Source of the DNA: a candidate division FCPU426 bacterium
Lineage (GTDB): Bacteria; Oederibacteriota; PGYV01; Palsa-1178
Direction: 5' to 3'
Length of the DNA: 6,834 nucleotides
NCBI GenBank assembly: GCA_003167475.1
Contig: PMTB01000125.1
Coordinates: 1 to 6,834, forward strand
The notes under the pieces are model-generated. The model was not told where the DNA came from and did no database searches. It was given only the letters and a program-made list of their open reading frames with translations. The position numbers were made by a program, and so were the translations under genes. How positions within the stretch are numbered: position 1 is the first letter of the stretch; each line of letters opens with the position of its first letter. Of the stretch, positions 1 through 6,571 are shown piece after piece.

Positions 1-816
1 AATATGAATAACGTCAATAAGAAGGCAAAGTTTTACAAGGCCGATGTCCGGGACGCGAAGATGGCTTCCATAATAAAGAATGAAAAGATAGATGTCATAA
101 ACCACCACGCGGCGCAGATATCCGTCCCTGATTCCGTAAAGGACCCCGTGGCTGACGCGCAGATAAATATACTCGGGACGCTGAACCTGCTTGAGGCCGC
201 CAGGAAGAACGCCGTAAAGAAGTTTATCTTTATTTCAAGCGGCGGGACGGTTTACGGGTCGAAAGTAGCCCTGCCTGCCACGGAAGAAAACCCCATCACG
301 GCAGAGAGCCCTTACGGGATAAGCAAGGTCACGGGAGAACACTACACGCGTTTTTATACGGCTCAGTACGGCATTAAGCACACTATCCTCAGGTACTCAA
401 ACGTTTACGGTCCCAGGCAGATACCGCACGGCGAGGCAGGCGTGGTCGCCATATTCATTGAAAAGATAATGTCCGGGAAGACGCCGGTCATATTCGGCGG
501 CGGCGCATGCGTGCGTGATTATGTGTTTGTGGGCGATGTGGCGAGGGCATCCGTGCTGGCGCTGGATAAAGGCGATAGCGAGGCTTTTAACATAGGCACG
601 GGCGTCAAGACCGATGTTAACCAGCTCTATAAAGCCATTCAAAAAGCCACGGGTTTTGACTCTCCGGCGGGGACCGGGCCTTTCAGGGAAGGCGACCTGA
701 AAGCAAATTACCTTGAAAACAAAAAGGCGGGAAAGATCCTCGGCTGGAAGCCCGAAGTCGCCCTCGAAGCCGGAATAATGAGAACTTACGATTATTTTAA
801 GTCCCTCAAAAAATAA
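1..816 (+). CDS. NAD-dependent sugar epimerase/dehydratase, GalE-like (5' partial)
   Basis: Extended short-chain dehydrogenase that probably interconverts nucleotide sugars (UDP-glucose 4-epimerase type) in the cytoplasm. The frame is open to the window edge. The visible protein starts at the level of the 'ADVRD' motif (about residue 58 in E. coli GalE), so roughly 45 N-terminal residues, including the Rossmann GxxGxxG loop, lie upstream; the ATG at base 4 is internal. Counting from that Met, the family motifs are SSGGTVYG (78-85, Ser79 as catalytic Ser), SPYGISK (Tyr104 and Lys108, the YxxxK pair), RYSNVYGPRQ (130-139), RDYVFVGDVA (171-180) and NIGTG (196-200). Ser-Tyr spacing is 25 residues, as in GalE. 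It is the first visible gene of a sugar-nucleotide operon, with 15 nt to the next gene. The SDR family call is firm. GalE activity is likely, but a UDP-GlcNAc or UDP-GlcA epimerase, or a decarboxylase, is possible. Confidence 0.9.
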   Translation, partial: NMNNVNKKAKFYKADVRDAKMASIIKNEKIDVINHHAAQISVPDSVKDPVADAQINILGTLNLLEAARKNAVKKFIFISSGGTVYGSKVALPATEENPITAESPYGISKVTGEHYTRFYTAQYGIKHTILRYSNVYGPRQIPHGEAGVVAIFIEKIMSGKTPVIFGGGACVRDYVFVGDVARASVLALDKGDSEAFNIGTGVKTDVNQLYKAIQKATGFDSPAGTGPFREGDLKANYLENKKAGKILGWKPEVALEAGIMRTYDYFKSLKK

Positions 817-821
817 CCCAA

Positions 822-826
822 GGGAG
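822..826 (+). promoter_or_regulatory. Ribosome binding site of the nucleotidyltransferase gene
   Basis: GGGAG sits 5 nt before the ATG at 832, in the 15-nt gap after the epimerase stop. It is a good Shine-Dalgarno match and fixes the start codon of the nucleotidyltransferase gene. Confidence 0.75.
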
Positions 827-831
827 AAGCG

Positions 832-1812
832 ATGAAAGCTCTGATACTCATAGGCGGGGAAGGCACCAGGTTAAGGCCGCTTACCATCAACACCCTGAAG
901 TGCATGGCGCCCATCGCCAATAAGCCGTTCATAGAATACCAGATAAACCTGCTGAAAAAATACGGCATTAAAGAGATCATACTTAGCATATGCCACATGC
1001 CCGAAAAAGTGAAGAAAGCCCTGGGCAGCGGAAAAAAATACGGGGTCAGGTTCATTTACGCCGCTGAAAAAAGCCCGCTTGGCACCGGCGGGGCCATCAA
1101 GAACTGTGAAAAGTTCCTTGACGATACCACCATAGTGATGAACGGAGATGTTTTAACCGACATTAACATAGGTTCCCTTGTGAATTCCCACAGGGCCGCG
1201 AAAGCGTATGTTACCCTGGCTTTGCATGAAGAGGAGGACCCGTCATCGTTCGGCCTGGTGGAAACCGGGGCAAAAAACAGGATCGTCAAGTTCACGGAGA
1301 AACCCGCGGGAGACGAGATAAAGACCGGCTGGATAAACGCGGGTATGTATGTTTTTGACAAAAAGGCGTTTGAATTCATCCCTTCCGGAAGGAACGTTTC
1401 CGTGGAGAGGGAAACGTTCCCGGCCATCATAGCCTCAGGCAGGATGATACACGCCTATAAAGCGGAATATTACTGGCTCGACATAGGGCGCATGGAAAAA
1501 TACATGGAAGCCAATTTTGACGTGATAAGCCGCAGGATAAGCGGCATCAAAGGCGCTGCGAAAGGGGAAAATACAAGGATTGGGAAATCCATGGTGGACA
1601 GCCGTTCAGTCATCGGGAACTCGGTCAGGATAGGCAACGGGGTCATTATAGAGAACAGCGTCATACTGGATAAAACCGTTATAAAAGACGGTACTATGAT
1701 AAAGAACAGCGTTATATGCAGGGATTGCACCATTAACGAGAACTGCACGGTTATTAACGCCGCCTTAGGCGACGGGTCCGTACTGACAAAATATACAAAG
1801 CACGGGGCTTAG
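832..1812 (+). CDS. Sugar-1-phosphate nucleotidyltransferase with left-handed beta-helix tail (GDP-mannose pyrophosphorylase-like)
   Basis: Joins a sugar-1-phosphate to a nucleoside triphosphate to give NDP-sugar plus pyrophosphate; cytoplasmic. The 326-residue protein begins with the signature GGEGTRLRPLT (8-18), followed by Lys23 at the position of the conserved PKP lysine. It then shows LGTGGAI (83-89), the metal-binding NGD (104-106), FTEKP (154-158), INAGMYVF (168-175) and WLDIG (215-219). From about residue 245 to 315, I/V-G-N-rich hexapeptides (for example IGNSVRIGNGVIIENSVI) form a left-handed beta-helix. This two-domain layout and the WxDIG motif resemble mannose-1-phosphate guanylyltransferases of the GMPP type. 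Glucose-1-phosphate uridylyl- or thymidylyltransferase, or a heptose-1-P enzyme, cannot be excluded. The start is supported by a strong RBS. The stop lies 1 nt before the mutase gene, so product and supplier of the sugar-1-phosphate are co-expressed. Confidence 0.93.
   Translation: MKALILIGGEGTRLRPLTINTLKCMAPIANKPFIEYQINLLKKYGIKEIILSICHMPEKVKKALGSGKKYGVRFIYAAEKSPLGTGGAIKNCEKFLDDTTIVMNGDVLTDINIGSLVNSHRAAKAYVTLALHEEEDPSSFGLVETGAKNRIVKFTEKPAGDEIKTGWINAGMYVFDKKAFEFIPSGRNVSVERETFPAIIASGRMIHAYKAEYYWLDIGRMEKYMEANFDVISRRISGIKGAAKGENTRIGKSMVDSRSVIGNSVRIGNGVIIENSVILDKTVIKDGTMIKNSVICRDCTINENCTVINAALGDGSVLTKYTKHGA
1391..1420 (+). repeat. Perfect 11-bp inverted repeat inside the nucleotidyltransferase gene
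   Basis: GGAACGTTTCC (1391-1401) and GGAAACGTTCC (1410-1420) are exact reverse complements around an 8-nt loop. They lie over the codons for GRNVSVERETFP, a conserved stretch of the enzyme family, so coding constraint alone could produce the arms. Its structure in mRNA is plausible; a function is not shown. Confidence 0.55.
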
Positions 1813-1813
1813 A

Positions 1814-3202
1814 ATGCGGGAAATTAAATTCGGAACCGATGGCTGGCGCGCAAAAATAGCCGAAGGTTTTACTTTTGATAATCTTAAGAAAGTGGTCGAT
1901 GCTTATGCCGCTTATGTTCTGTCCAGTGTAAAAAAACCAAGAGTGGCCATAGGATACGATTTCCGCTTCCTCTCGGATAGATACGCCGCGTTTGCGGCGG
2001 ACCTCCTTAAAAATTACGGGTTCACCGTATATGTTTTCGGAAAAGCGGTCCATACCCCGGTTGTATCCTTCACGATAGTCAGGAAAAAACTAGACTCAGG
2101 CATAATGATAACATCGAGCCACAACCCATACACTTATAACGGCTTCAAAATAAAAAATAAATACGGCGCCGGCGCCACCAGGGAAGAAACAAAAGCCGTG
2201 GAAGCGTTTTTGGCCAAAGGCGCCGCGCCCATAGCAGGAAGCGGCAGTGTCATTGAAATAAACATGGACAACGAGTATGTCGAAGAAGTGCGGAAGATAG
2301 TGAACGTGAATGCCATAAAAAGAAGCGGTATGAAAATAGTGCTTGATAACATGTACGGCTCCGGCGCCGGGTACATGGAAAAAATACTGGGAAACTATAA
2401 AGGGCTGACCGTCATCCACGGCGGCCGCGACCCGCTGTTCGGGGGGATAAACCCCGAGCCCATCAGGCAGAACCTTATAGCGCTTGAAACAAAGGTAAAA
2501 GAGCTCAAAGCCTCCATAGGCATAGCCATAGACGGCGACGGCGACAGGATGGCCTTTGTGGATGAAAAGGGCAGGTACATCCCCACGCATAAGGCGCTGG
2601 TCTTCCACCTGCTGCATCACTTAAAGAACAGGAAAATGAAGTTCAAATTCGTCAAGACCATATCAGGCACTTCGCTGCTGAATACCATAGCCAAAGAATA
2701 CGGCGTGGAGCTGCTTGAAACGCCGGTAGGGTTCAAGTATATAGGAGATTATATTATCAAAGATAAAGCCACCATAGGCGGCGAAGAAAGCGGCGGGATA
2801 GGCTTCGGCTACTTCATCCCGGAACGCGACGGCATAGTGAGCAACCTGTTGCTGCTTGAATTCCTGGCCAAGGAAGGCAAAAAAGTATCAAAAGTCCTGG
2901 CCGCGCTGGATAAAAAGTACGGCACATACGAATACGACAGGGCGGATATAACCTTTAAAGAATCAAAAAGAGCGTCGATAATCAAAAAAACAAATGACCT
3001 TGAAAAAACAGGAAAAATAGCGGGTAAAAAAATAAGGTCCGTCGTCCGCATTGACGGGATAAAGTATATCCTGGCCGACAATGAGTGGGTATTGTTCAGG
3101 TTCTCAGGCACAGAGCCGCTGCTGAGGATATATTCGGAAGCCCCGACAATGAAAAGGGTGCAAGAAAACCTGAGGTTCGGAAAGAAGCTTGTGGAGGATT
3201 AG
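1814..3202 (+). CDS. Phosphoglucomutase/phosphomannomutase family protein
   Basis: Alpha-D-phosphohexomutase that moves phosphate between C6 and C1 of a hexose, supplying the sugar-1-phosphate used by the preceding enzyme; cytoplasmic. At 462 residues it has normal family length and all four active-site elements. They are TSSHNP (100-105, with Ser102 the phosphoserine), the Mg-binding loop DGDGDR (240-245), the sugar-specificity loop GGEESGG (322-328) and the phosphate-binding RFSGTEP (429-435). The N-terminal KFGTDGWR (5-12) is also typical. The TSSHNP-type loop and the GEESGG specificity loop favour glucose/mannose phosphate over glucosamine phosphate (GlmM). The ATG comes 1 nt after the TAG of the upstream gene and only a weak GGGG lies before it, so translation is probably coupled to that gene. 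It is the last gene of the + strand operon; a GTAG-footed hairpin begins within 10 nt of its stop. Confidence 0.95.
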   Translation: MREIKFGTDGWRAKIAEGFTFDNLKKVVDAYAAYVLSSVKKPRVAIGYDFRFLSDRYAAFAADLLKNYGFTVYVFGKAVHTPVVSFTIVRKKLDSGIMITSSHNPYTYNGFKIKNKYGAGATREETKAVEAFLAKGAAPIAGSGSVIEINMDNEYVEEVRKIVNVNAIKRSGMKIVLDNMYGSGAGYMEKILGNYKGLTVIHGGRDPLFGGINPEPIRQNLIALETKVKELKASIGIAIDGDGDRMAFVDEKGRYIPTHKALVFHLLHHLKNRKMKFKFVKTISGTSLLNTIAKEYGVELLETPVGFKYIGDYIIKDKATIGGEESGGIGFGYFIPERDGIVSNLLLLEFLAKEGKKVSKVLAALDKKYGTYEYDRADITFKESKRASIIKKTNDLEKTGKIAGKKIRSVVRIDGIKYILADNEWVLFRFSGTEPLLRIYSEAPTMKRVQENLRFGKKLVED

Positions 3203-3208
3203 ATTTTT

Positions 3209-3236
3209 GTAGAGAGGGGGCTTGCTCCCTCTCCCC
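3209..3236 (+). repeat. REP-like palindrome 1 (GTAG foot, G(CTTG)C cap)
   Basis: GTAG at 3209-3212 leads into a 9-bp stem (3212-3220 with 3225-3233, one G-T pair) closed by a CTTG tetraloop (3221-3224). The last G of GTAG is the first paired base, the geometry known for REP elements mobilised by RAYT-type transposases. It starts 6 nt after the mutase stop. No T-run follows the stem on either strand, so a simple intrinsic terminator is unlikely. It matches palindrome 2 in 22 of 28 positions without gaps. Confidence 0.65.
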
Positions 3237-3249
3237 GTGAGTATTAAAT

Positions 3250-3260
3250 CGCGGACCGCG
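3250..3260. repeat. Short 11-nt palindrome CGCGGACCGCG
   Basis: Five complementary bases on each side of a single central A, lying between palindromes 1 and 2. It is too short to form a useful hairpin. It could be a leftover of the spacer in an inverted REP pair, or chance. Confidence 0.3.
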
Positions 3261-3275
3261 TTGTTTAAAGCCTGT

Positions 3276-3303
3276 GGTGAGCGGCAGCAAGCAGCCGCTC
3301 TAC
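3276..3303 (-). repeat. REP-like palindrome 2, inverted relative of palindrome 1
   Basis: Read on the - strand, GTAG (3303-3300) leads into a 7-bp stem (3294-3300 with 3279-3285), one mismatch, then a G-C pair closing the same CTTG loop as palindrome 1. Two stem pairs differ from palindrome 1 by changes on both sides (A-T to C-G, and G-C to C-G), so pairing is kept. Together the two units form an inverted, BIME-like pair spanning about 95 bp with GTAG at both outer ends. Confidence 0.65.
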
Positions 3304-3373
3304 GGTGGTTTTAAAGTGGAGTTTTACCCGGTTGTGTGGACGGTCTTATGGTTGAGGGTGTGAAATCCATATC

Positions 3374-3409
3374 TAGGCGCAGGCCGGTGGAACGTAGGCC
3401 TGCGACTAC
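3374..3409 (-). repeat. REP-like palindrome 3 (GTAG foot, different stem)
   Basis: Arms CGCAGGCC (3378-3385) and GGCCTGCG (3397-3404) pair perfectly over an 11-nt loop. After one mismatch, three further pairs (3374-3376 with 3406-3408) extend the stem. On the - strand GTAG occupies 3409-3406 and its last G is paired, as in palindromes 1 and 2. The stem and loop sequences are unrelated to those two, so this is a separate repeat family with the same foot. Confidence 0.6.
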
Positions 3410-3411
3410 AC

Positions 3412-3445
3412 AATCCGAATCCGCAGTCAACAAATCCGCAATCCG
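3412..3445. repeat. Four-copy AATCCG short repeat
   Basis: AATCCG occurs at 3412-3417, 3418-3423, 3433-3438 and 3440-3445, partly joined by CA or CAGTCAAC spacers. It lies between palindrome 3 and the stop codon of the - strand DUF2723 gene, so it would be in that gene's 3' untranslated region. It may be a degenerate microsatellite or the tail of a mobile repeat. No function is visible. Confidence 0.5.
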
Positions 3446-3449
3446 TCTT

Positions 3450-5774
3450 TTAATACCCCATCTGCTTTAATTTCGACAGGTCGTTTTTCACCCTTACCTG
3501 GTTCGGGTCTATGGCCAGGGACTTCTCAAAATATGATTTCGCTTTTTTATAATTTTTCATTTTTATATACACCAGGCCCAGGTTGTCCAGGGCCGGGGTG
3601 TTTTTTTGGTCCAGCTCCAGGGATTTTTCGTAGCTGGGGATGGCTTTATCAAAATCGTTTTTCATGGAGTAGATAAGGCCAATATGAAAGTATGACCTGT
3701 AAAGTTTGGGGTTGAGTTTTATGTCCTGTTCAAATTCGGGCATGGCTTCGTCGAGTTTCTTTTCTTTGAGCAGGCTGATCCCGTTCATAAAATGCGCGTT
3801 CATTTCCCGGGCCGCGATATCCGCATCCTGCTGTTTGCGGTACTCGTCAAGCGCCTTGCCAAGGTACGCCTTCACGCTGTAGTTGAAGGGGTCCAGCCGG
3901 GAAGCTATCTCGAAATAGTACGCGGCTTCCTTGAATTTGTTGAAACGGCCGTAGAAACTGCCTATATTGAAGACCAGGTTGAAATTTTCAGGGTTAAGTT
4001 CGTAACACTGCAGGAACAGTTTCTCCGCTTTTGCGAAATAATCCTGTATGTACGGGTCAATGCTGTATAAAAGCGCGACCGAGCCTATGACGGGGATGGA
4101 GTCGTACCCGGTCCGCACGGCGTTGTCCAGAAGCCATTCATATTCGGGGAACATGGCCCTGTTCTTGTAAAAGTTGGACATCCTGTAAAGGTAGGTTCCC
4201 GCGACTTCCCTTTCCTCGAAATCATGGTAGGTTTTATCCCAAAGGATGCCTTTCATGGAAAAAACTTTCCATGGGCGGTTGTCCGGCTCGGCGAATTTAT
4301 CCTGTATCTTAAATACCAGGCCCGTGGGGATCTCGCTGAAAAATTTCGAGCCGATCTCGCTCACCGTATAAAGGTTGGTGTATCCCAAAGAGAGGGCGGT
4401 CAATACGTTCTGGTTTGTTTCCTGCGATTTTGATTTTTCCAGCAGGGGCAGGGAGTCTTTGAATATAGTGAGGATATTGTCATAAATGGAAAGGTTGGGT
4501 TTTTTGTCAAGGACGAACCTGAAATAAGCAAGAGGGTATATATTGTCGTCCCCGCTTGCGAACAGCCCGGTCTTGGTATCGGGCAGGCACGCCAGAAGGT
4601 CCGAGGCGTAGTTGTAAGCCACAAAATTATAGCGTTTGTTCGATTCGAAGTAATTTGTGGGCAGGCTCAAAGCCAGCATCATGGCTGCAAAAGCGCATAT
4701 GACGGCCATTGTGGCCCAGGTGTTTTTGATATACAGGTAAACGGTGTGGAAAAGCCAGGCTATAAAAAAGGCCATTATTATGTAGGACGGTATCAGATAG
4801 CGGAAAGCGAGTTTCAGGTCGGTATAGTTGCCGTAAAAAAGCAGCATGACAATGCTTGAAAAGAAAATGAGCAGGAAGGTCGTAGTGTATTTGAACCTTT
4901 TTATGAATGCGAGGGTGACCGCGGCGGCAAAAATAAATATGGCCAGAGGCGATAACTCCCTGAGGAGCACATCCTTTATGTAGTAAAAAAAGGCTATTAC
5001 CCCGTTTAAGCCCCTGGCGAACTTTTTAATGCCGTACTGTTCCTGTGTGATATAACTGAGGAAGTGCTTCACCGTATTGATATCCGACCACTTAAGCGGC
5101 GTATCCGAATGGGAGCGTATGACCAGGTACGCGTACGCGCTTAATCCCAGGGCGGCGAAAAATAAAAGCCAGATAATGTTCTTTTTTACGGCCGGAAAAT
5201 TTTTAAATGCCAGGTGCAGCCACAGTATGCCGGAAAAAACGGCCAGCGTGAGGTGCAGCCCGGCGCCGAGCCCGGTGAGCAGGGCCCATAAAAAAAGGTA
5301 TTTTGGATTTTCATTTTCCTCAAAAAGGAAAAAAAGCAGCAGTATGGCGGCGCAGAAAGCGGCGTTCAAGGTGTATATACGGGACATGGCGGCCTGGGAC
5401 CATAGGGTGTAAGAGAATATGAAAAGCGTTGCCATAGACGCTGAAATGGAGTACCTTACAAACCTGTTCTCCTCTTTTTTGAAACAGGTTGAAAAAGCCA
5501 GGAACATCAATGCCGGCGTCAAGGCTCCGAAAAGAGCGGACATCAGATTTATCCTGAAGCCCGCGTTGGCCAGCGGAAGGAGGGAAAATACCTTGCCCAG
5601 CAGGATATAAAGCGGGAAACCCGTGGGGTGCGATATTCCCAGGTTGGTTATCATGCTGATAAGCTCGCCTGAATCCCCGAACGTAAACGTAGGGGCCATG
5701 GTGTGCATGTATACCAGCAGGGCGGTAAAGAATATGATAAGGAACAAAAGCGGCGTGACAAGCTTTTTACTCAT
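3450..5774 (-). CDS. DUF2723 (GT-C-like, TMEM260-related) membrane protein with C-terminal TPR repeats
   Basis: Large integral membrane protein of 774 residues, probably a lipid-linked-sugar-dependent protein or surface glycosyltransferase; the human relative TMEM260 is a protein O-mannosyltransferase. The N-terminal half (about 6-371) has some ten hydrophobic segments. Family hallmarks are FGDSGEL (32-38, acidic pair Asp34/Glu37 after TM1), SHPTGFPLY (48-56) and LWSQAAMSRIYTLNAAF (124-140). The last normally carries Glu where this protein has Arg132. RYLIP (325-329) opens a late membrane segment. Residues 372-575 form a soluble linker, followed by TPRs at about 598-631, 660-691, 694-725 and 728-759, likely for partner or substrate binding outside the membrane. 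The ATG overlaps the ymdB stop by 8 nt and has only a weak Shine-Dalgarno, pointing to coupled translation. Substrate and activity are inference; the domain calls are firm. Confidence 0.88.
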   Translation of the reverse strand: MSKKLVTPLLFLIIFFTALLVYMHTMAPTFTFGDSGELISMITNLGISHPTGFPLYILLGKVFSLLPLANAGFRINLMSALFGALTPALMFLAFSTCFKKEENRFVRYSISASMATLFIFSYTLWSQAAMSRIYTLNAAFCAAILLLFFLFEENENPKYLFLWALLTGLGAGLHLTLAVFSGILWLHLAFKNFPAVKKNIIWLLFFAALGLSAYAYLVIRSHSDTPLKWSDINTVKHFLSYITQEQYGIKKFARGLNGVIAFFYYIKDVLLRELSPLAIFIFAAAVTLAFIKRFKYTTTFLLIFFSSIVMLLFYGNYTDLKLAFRYLIPSYIIMAFFIAWLFHTVYLYIKNTWATMAVICAFAAMMLALSLPTNYFESNKRYNFVAYNYASDLLACLPDTKTGLFASGDDNIYPLAYFRFVLDKKPNLSIYDNILTIFKDSLPLLEKSKSQETNQNVLTALSLGYTNLYTVSEIGSKFFSEIPTGLVFKIQDKFAEPDNRPWKVFSMKGILWDKTYHDFEEREVAGTYLYRMSNFYKNRAMFPEYEWLLDNAVRTGYDSIPVIGSVALLYSIDPYIQDYFAKAEKLFLQCYELNPENFNLVFNIGSFYGRFNKFKEAAYYFEIASRLDPFNYSVKAYLGKALDEYRKQQDADIAAREMNAHFMNGISLLKEKKLDEAMPEFEQDIKLNPKLYRSYFHIGLIYSMKNDFDKAIPSYEKSLELDQKNTPALDNLGLVYIKMKNYKKAKSYFEKSLAIDPNQVRVKNDLSKLKQMGY

Positions 5775-6561
5775 ATTTGATATCCAGCCTTTCTATGGAT
5801 GATGCTTTTCCGGTTGCCTCGTCAACCGCGGTCAGGACCGCGTTAAGGCGCACATTGCCTTCGGCAATCTCGAATTTCTCCGGGGCGGCGGTAAGGAACC
5901 TGCGTATTATTATCTCCTTTTTCACCCCTATGACAGAGTCAAAAGGGCCCGTCATTCCCGCGTCAGTGATAAAGGCGGTGCCGCCCTCGAGTATCCTTTC
6001 ATCGGAGGTCTGCACGTGCGTGTGGGTCCCGAAAACACCGGATACGCGGCCTGCGAGGTAAAAGCCCATGGCCTGTTTTTCGGACGTGGCCTCCGCGTGG
6101 ATGTCGACGAATATAACGGGGGCGTTTTGGCTTATTTCCTTTATGACTTTGTCGGCGGCCTTAAAAGGGCAGTCAACCGCGAGCATGAAAACCCTCCCCA
6201 CAAGGTTGATGACGCCTATGTTGATCTTCCTGCCGGATTTTTCTATTGTAAATATTGCGTGGCCGTTGCCAGGGTTTCCTTCGGGAAGATTGGCGGGCCT
6301 TATCAGCCTGCGGTCGTTTTCGAGTATGGAGATGACATCTTTTTTGTCCCAGATGTGGTTGCCCAGGGTGACCGCGTCCACCCCGCTGTGCAGGAGTTCC
6401 TCAAATGTTTTAATGGTTATGCCGAATCCGCCGGCGGAATTCTCGCCGTTGGCTATGACAAAATCTATGTTTTTTTCCTTGATTAGTTTTGGAAGAAGCG
6501 CCGCGAGGGCCTGCCTGCCGGGTTTGCCGTTAACGTCGCCTATGAAAAGTACATTTATCAT
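5767..6561 (-). CDS. ymdB: YmdB-type metallophosphoesterase (TIGR00282 family)
   Basis: Cytoplasmic dinuclear-metal phosphodiesterase. B. subtilis YmdB hydrolyses 2',3'-cyclic nucleotides and affects biofilm versus motility choice and RNA turnover. The 264-residue length matches the family. Metal ligands are visible at Asp9 (FIGDV), Glu40-Asn41 (NGEN), Asn68-His69 (GNH, the catalytic His), His155 (DIHAEATSEK) and His180/His182 (GTHTHVQTSDERIL). ITDAGMTGP (198-206) and SVIGVKKE (209-216) are further family signatures. All catalytic residues are intact. The gene follows rny, the same order as in B. subtilis, after a 125-nt gap with a strong hairpin, and overlaps the downstream DUF2723 gene by 8 nt (ATGAGTAA). 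The start is chosen for its family-typical N-terminus and the AAGGTG upstream. The in vivo role in this organism is inferred from the family. Confidence 0.96.
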   Translation of the reverse strand: MINVLFIGDVNGKPGRQALAALLPKLIKEKNIDFVIANGENSAGGFGITIKTFEELLHSGVDAVTLGNHIWDKKDVISILENDRRLIRPANLPEGNPGNGHAIFTIEKSGRKINIGVINLVGRVFMLAVDCPFKAADKVIKEISQNAPVIFVDIHAEATSEKQAMGFYLAGRVSGVFGTHTHVQTSDERILEGGTAFITDAGMTGPFDSVIGVKKEIIIRRFLTAAPEKFEIAEGNVRLNAVLTAVDEATGKASSIERLDIKYE

Positions 6562-6565
6562 ATGA

Positions 6566-6571
6566 CACCTT
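6566..6571 (-). promoter_or_regulatory. Ribosome binding site of ymdB
   Basis: AAGGTG on the - strand lies 4 nt before the ymdB ATG (6561-6559); the AAGG core is 6 nt away. It supports independent initiation at this start despite the long rny-ymdB gap. Confidence 0.6.

Noticed and set aside
4..6. ATG at base 4 as the true start of the epimerase
   Set aside because: The frame is open to base 1, no Shine-Dalgarno is visible, and the protein would lack the Rossmann GxxGxxG region needed for NAD binding. It is an internal Met of a truncated gene.
2096..2620. 174-codon - strand frame inside the mutase gene
   Set aside because: It is antisense to the phosphohexomutase active-site region, with no recognisable domain. 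It is explained by coding constraint on the + strand.
1814..3202. Mutase as phosphoglucosamine mutase GlmM
   Set aside because: The active-site loop TSSHNP and the GEESGG sugar loop fit the PGM/PMM group better than GlmM. The operon also lacks amino-sugar genes.
3212..3233. Hairpin after the mutase gene as a Rho-independent terminator
   Set aside because: The stem is followed by CCCGTGAG, not a T-run; the T5 tract lies before the stem. The reverse strand has A-rich sequence after the stem. A REP-like element fits better.
3209..3303. The 95-bp GTAG...CTAC segment as a classic MITE with terminal inverted repeats and target duplication
   Set aside because: The inverted ends are themselves hairpins and no clear target-site duplication flanks them. 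An inverted REP pair is the simpler reading.
6016..6565. Overlapping + strand reading frames of 156 and 165 codons (6016-6486 and 6068-6565)
   Set aside because: They lie antisense to ymdB, whose - strand product carries every catalytic motif. The + strand products show no known motif, so they are shadows.
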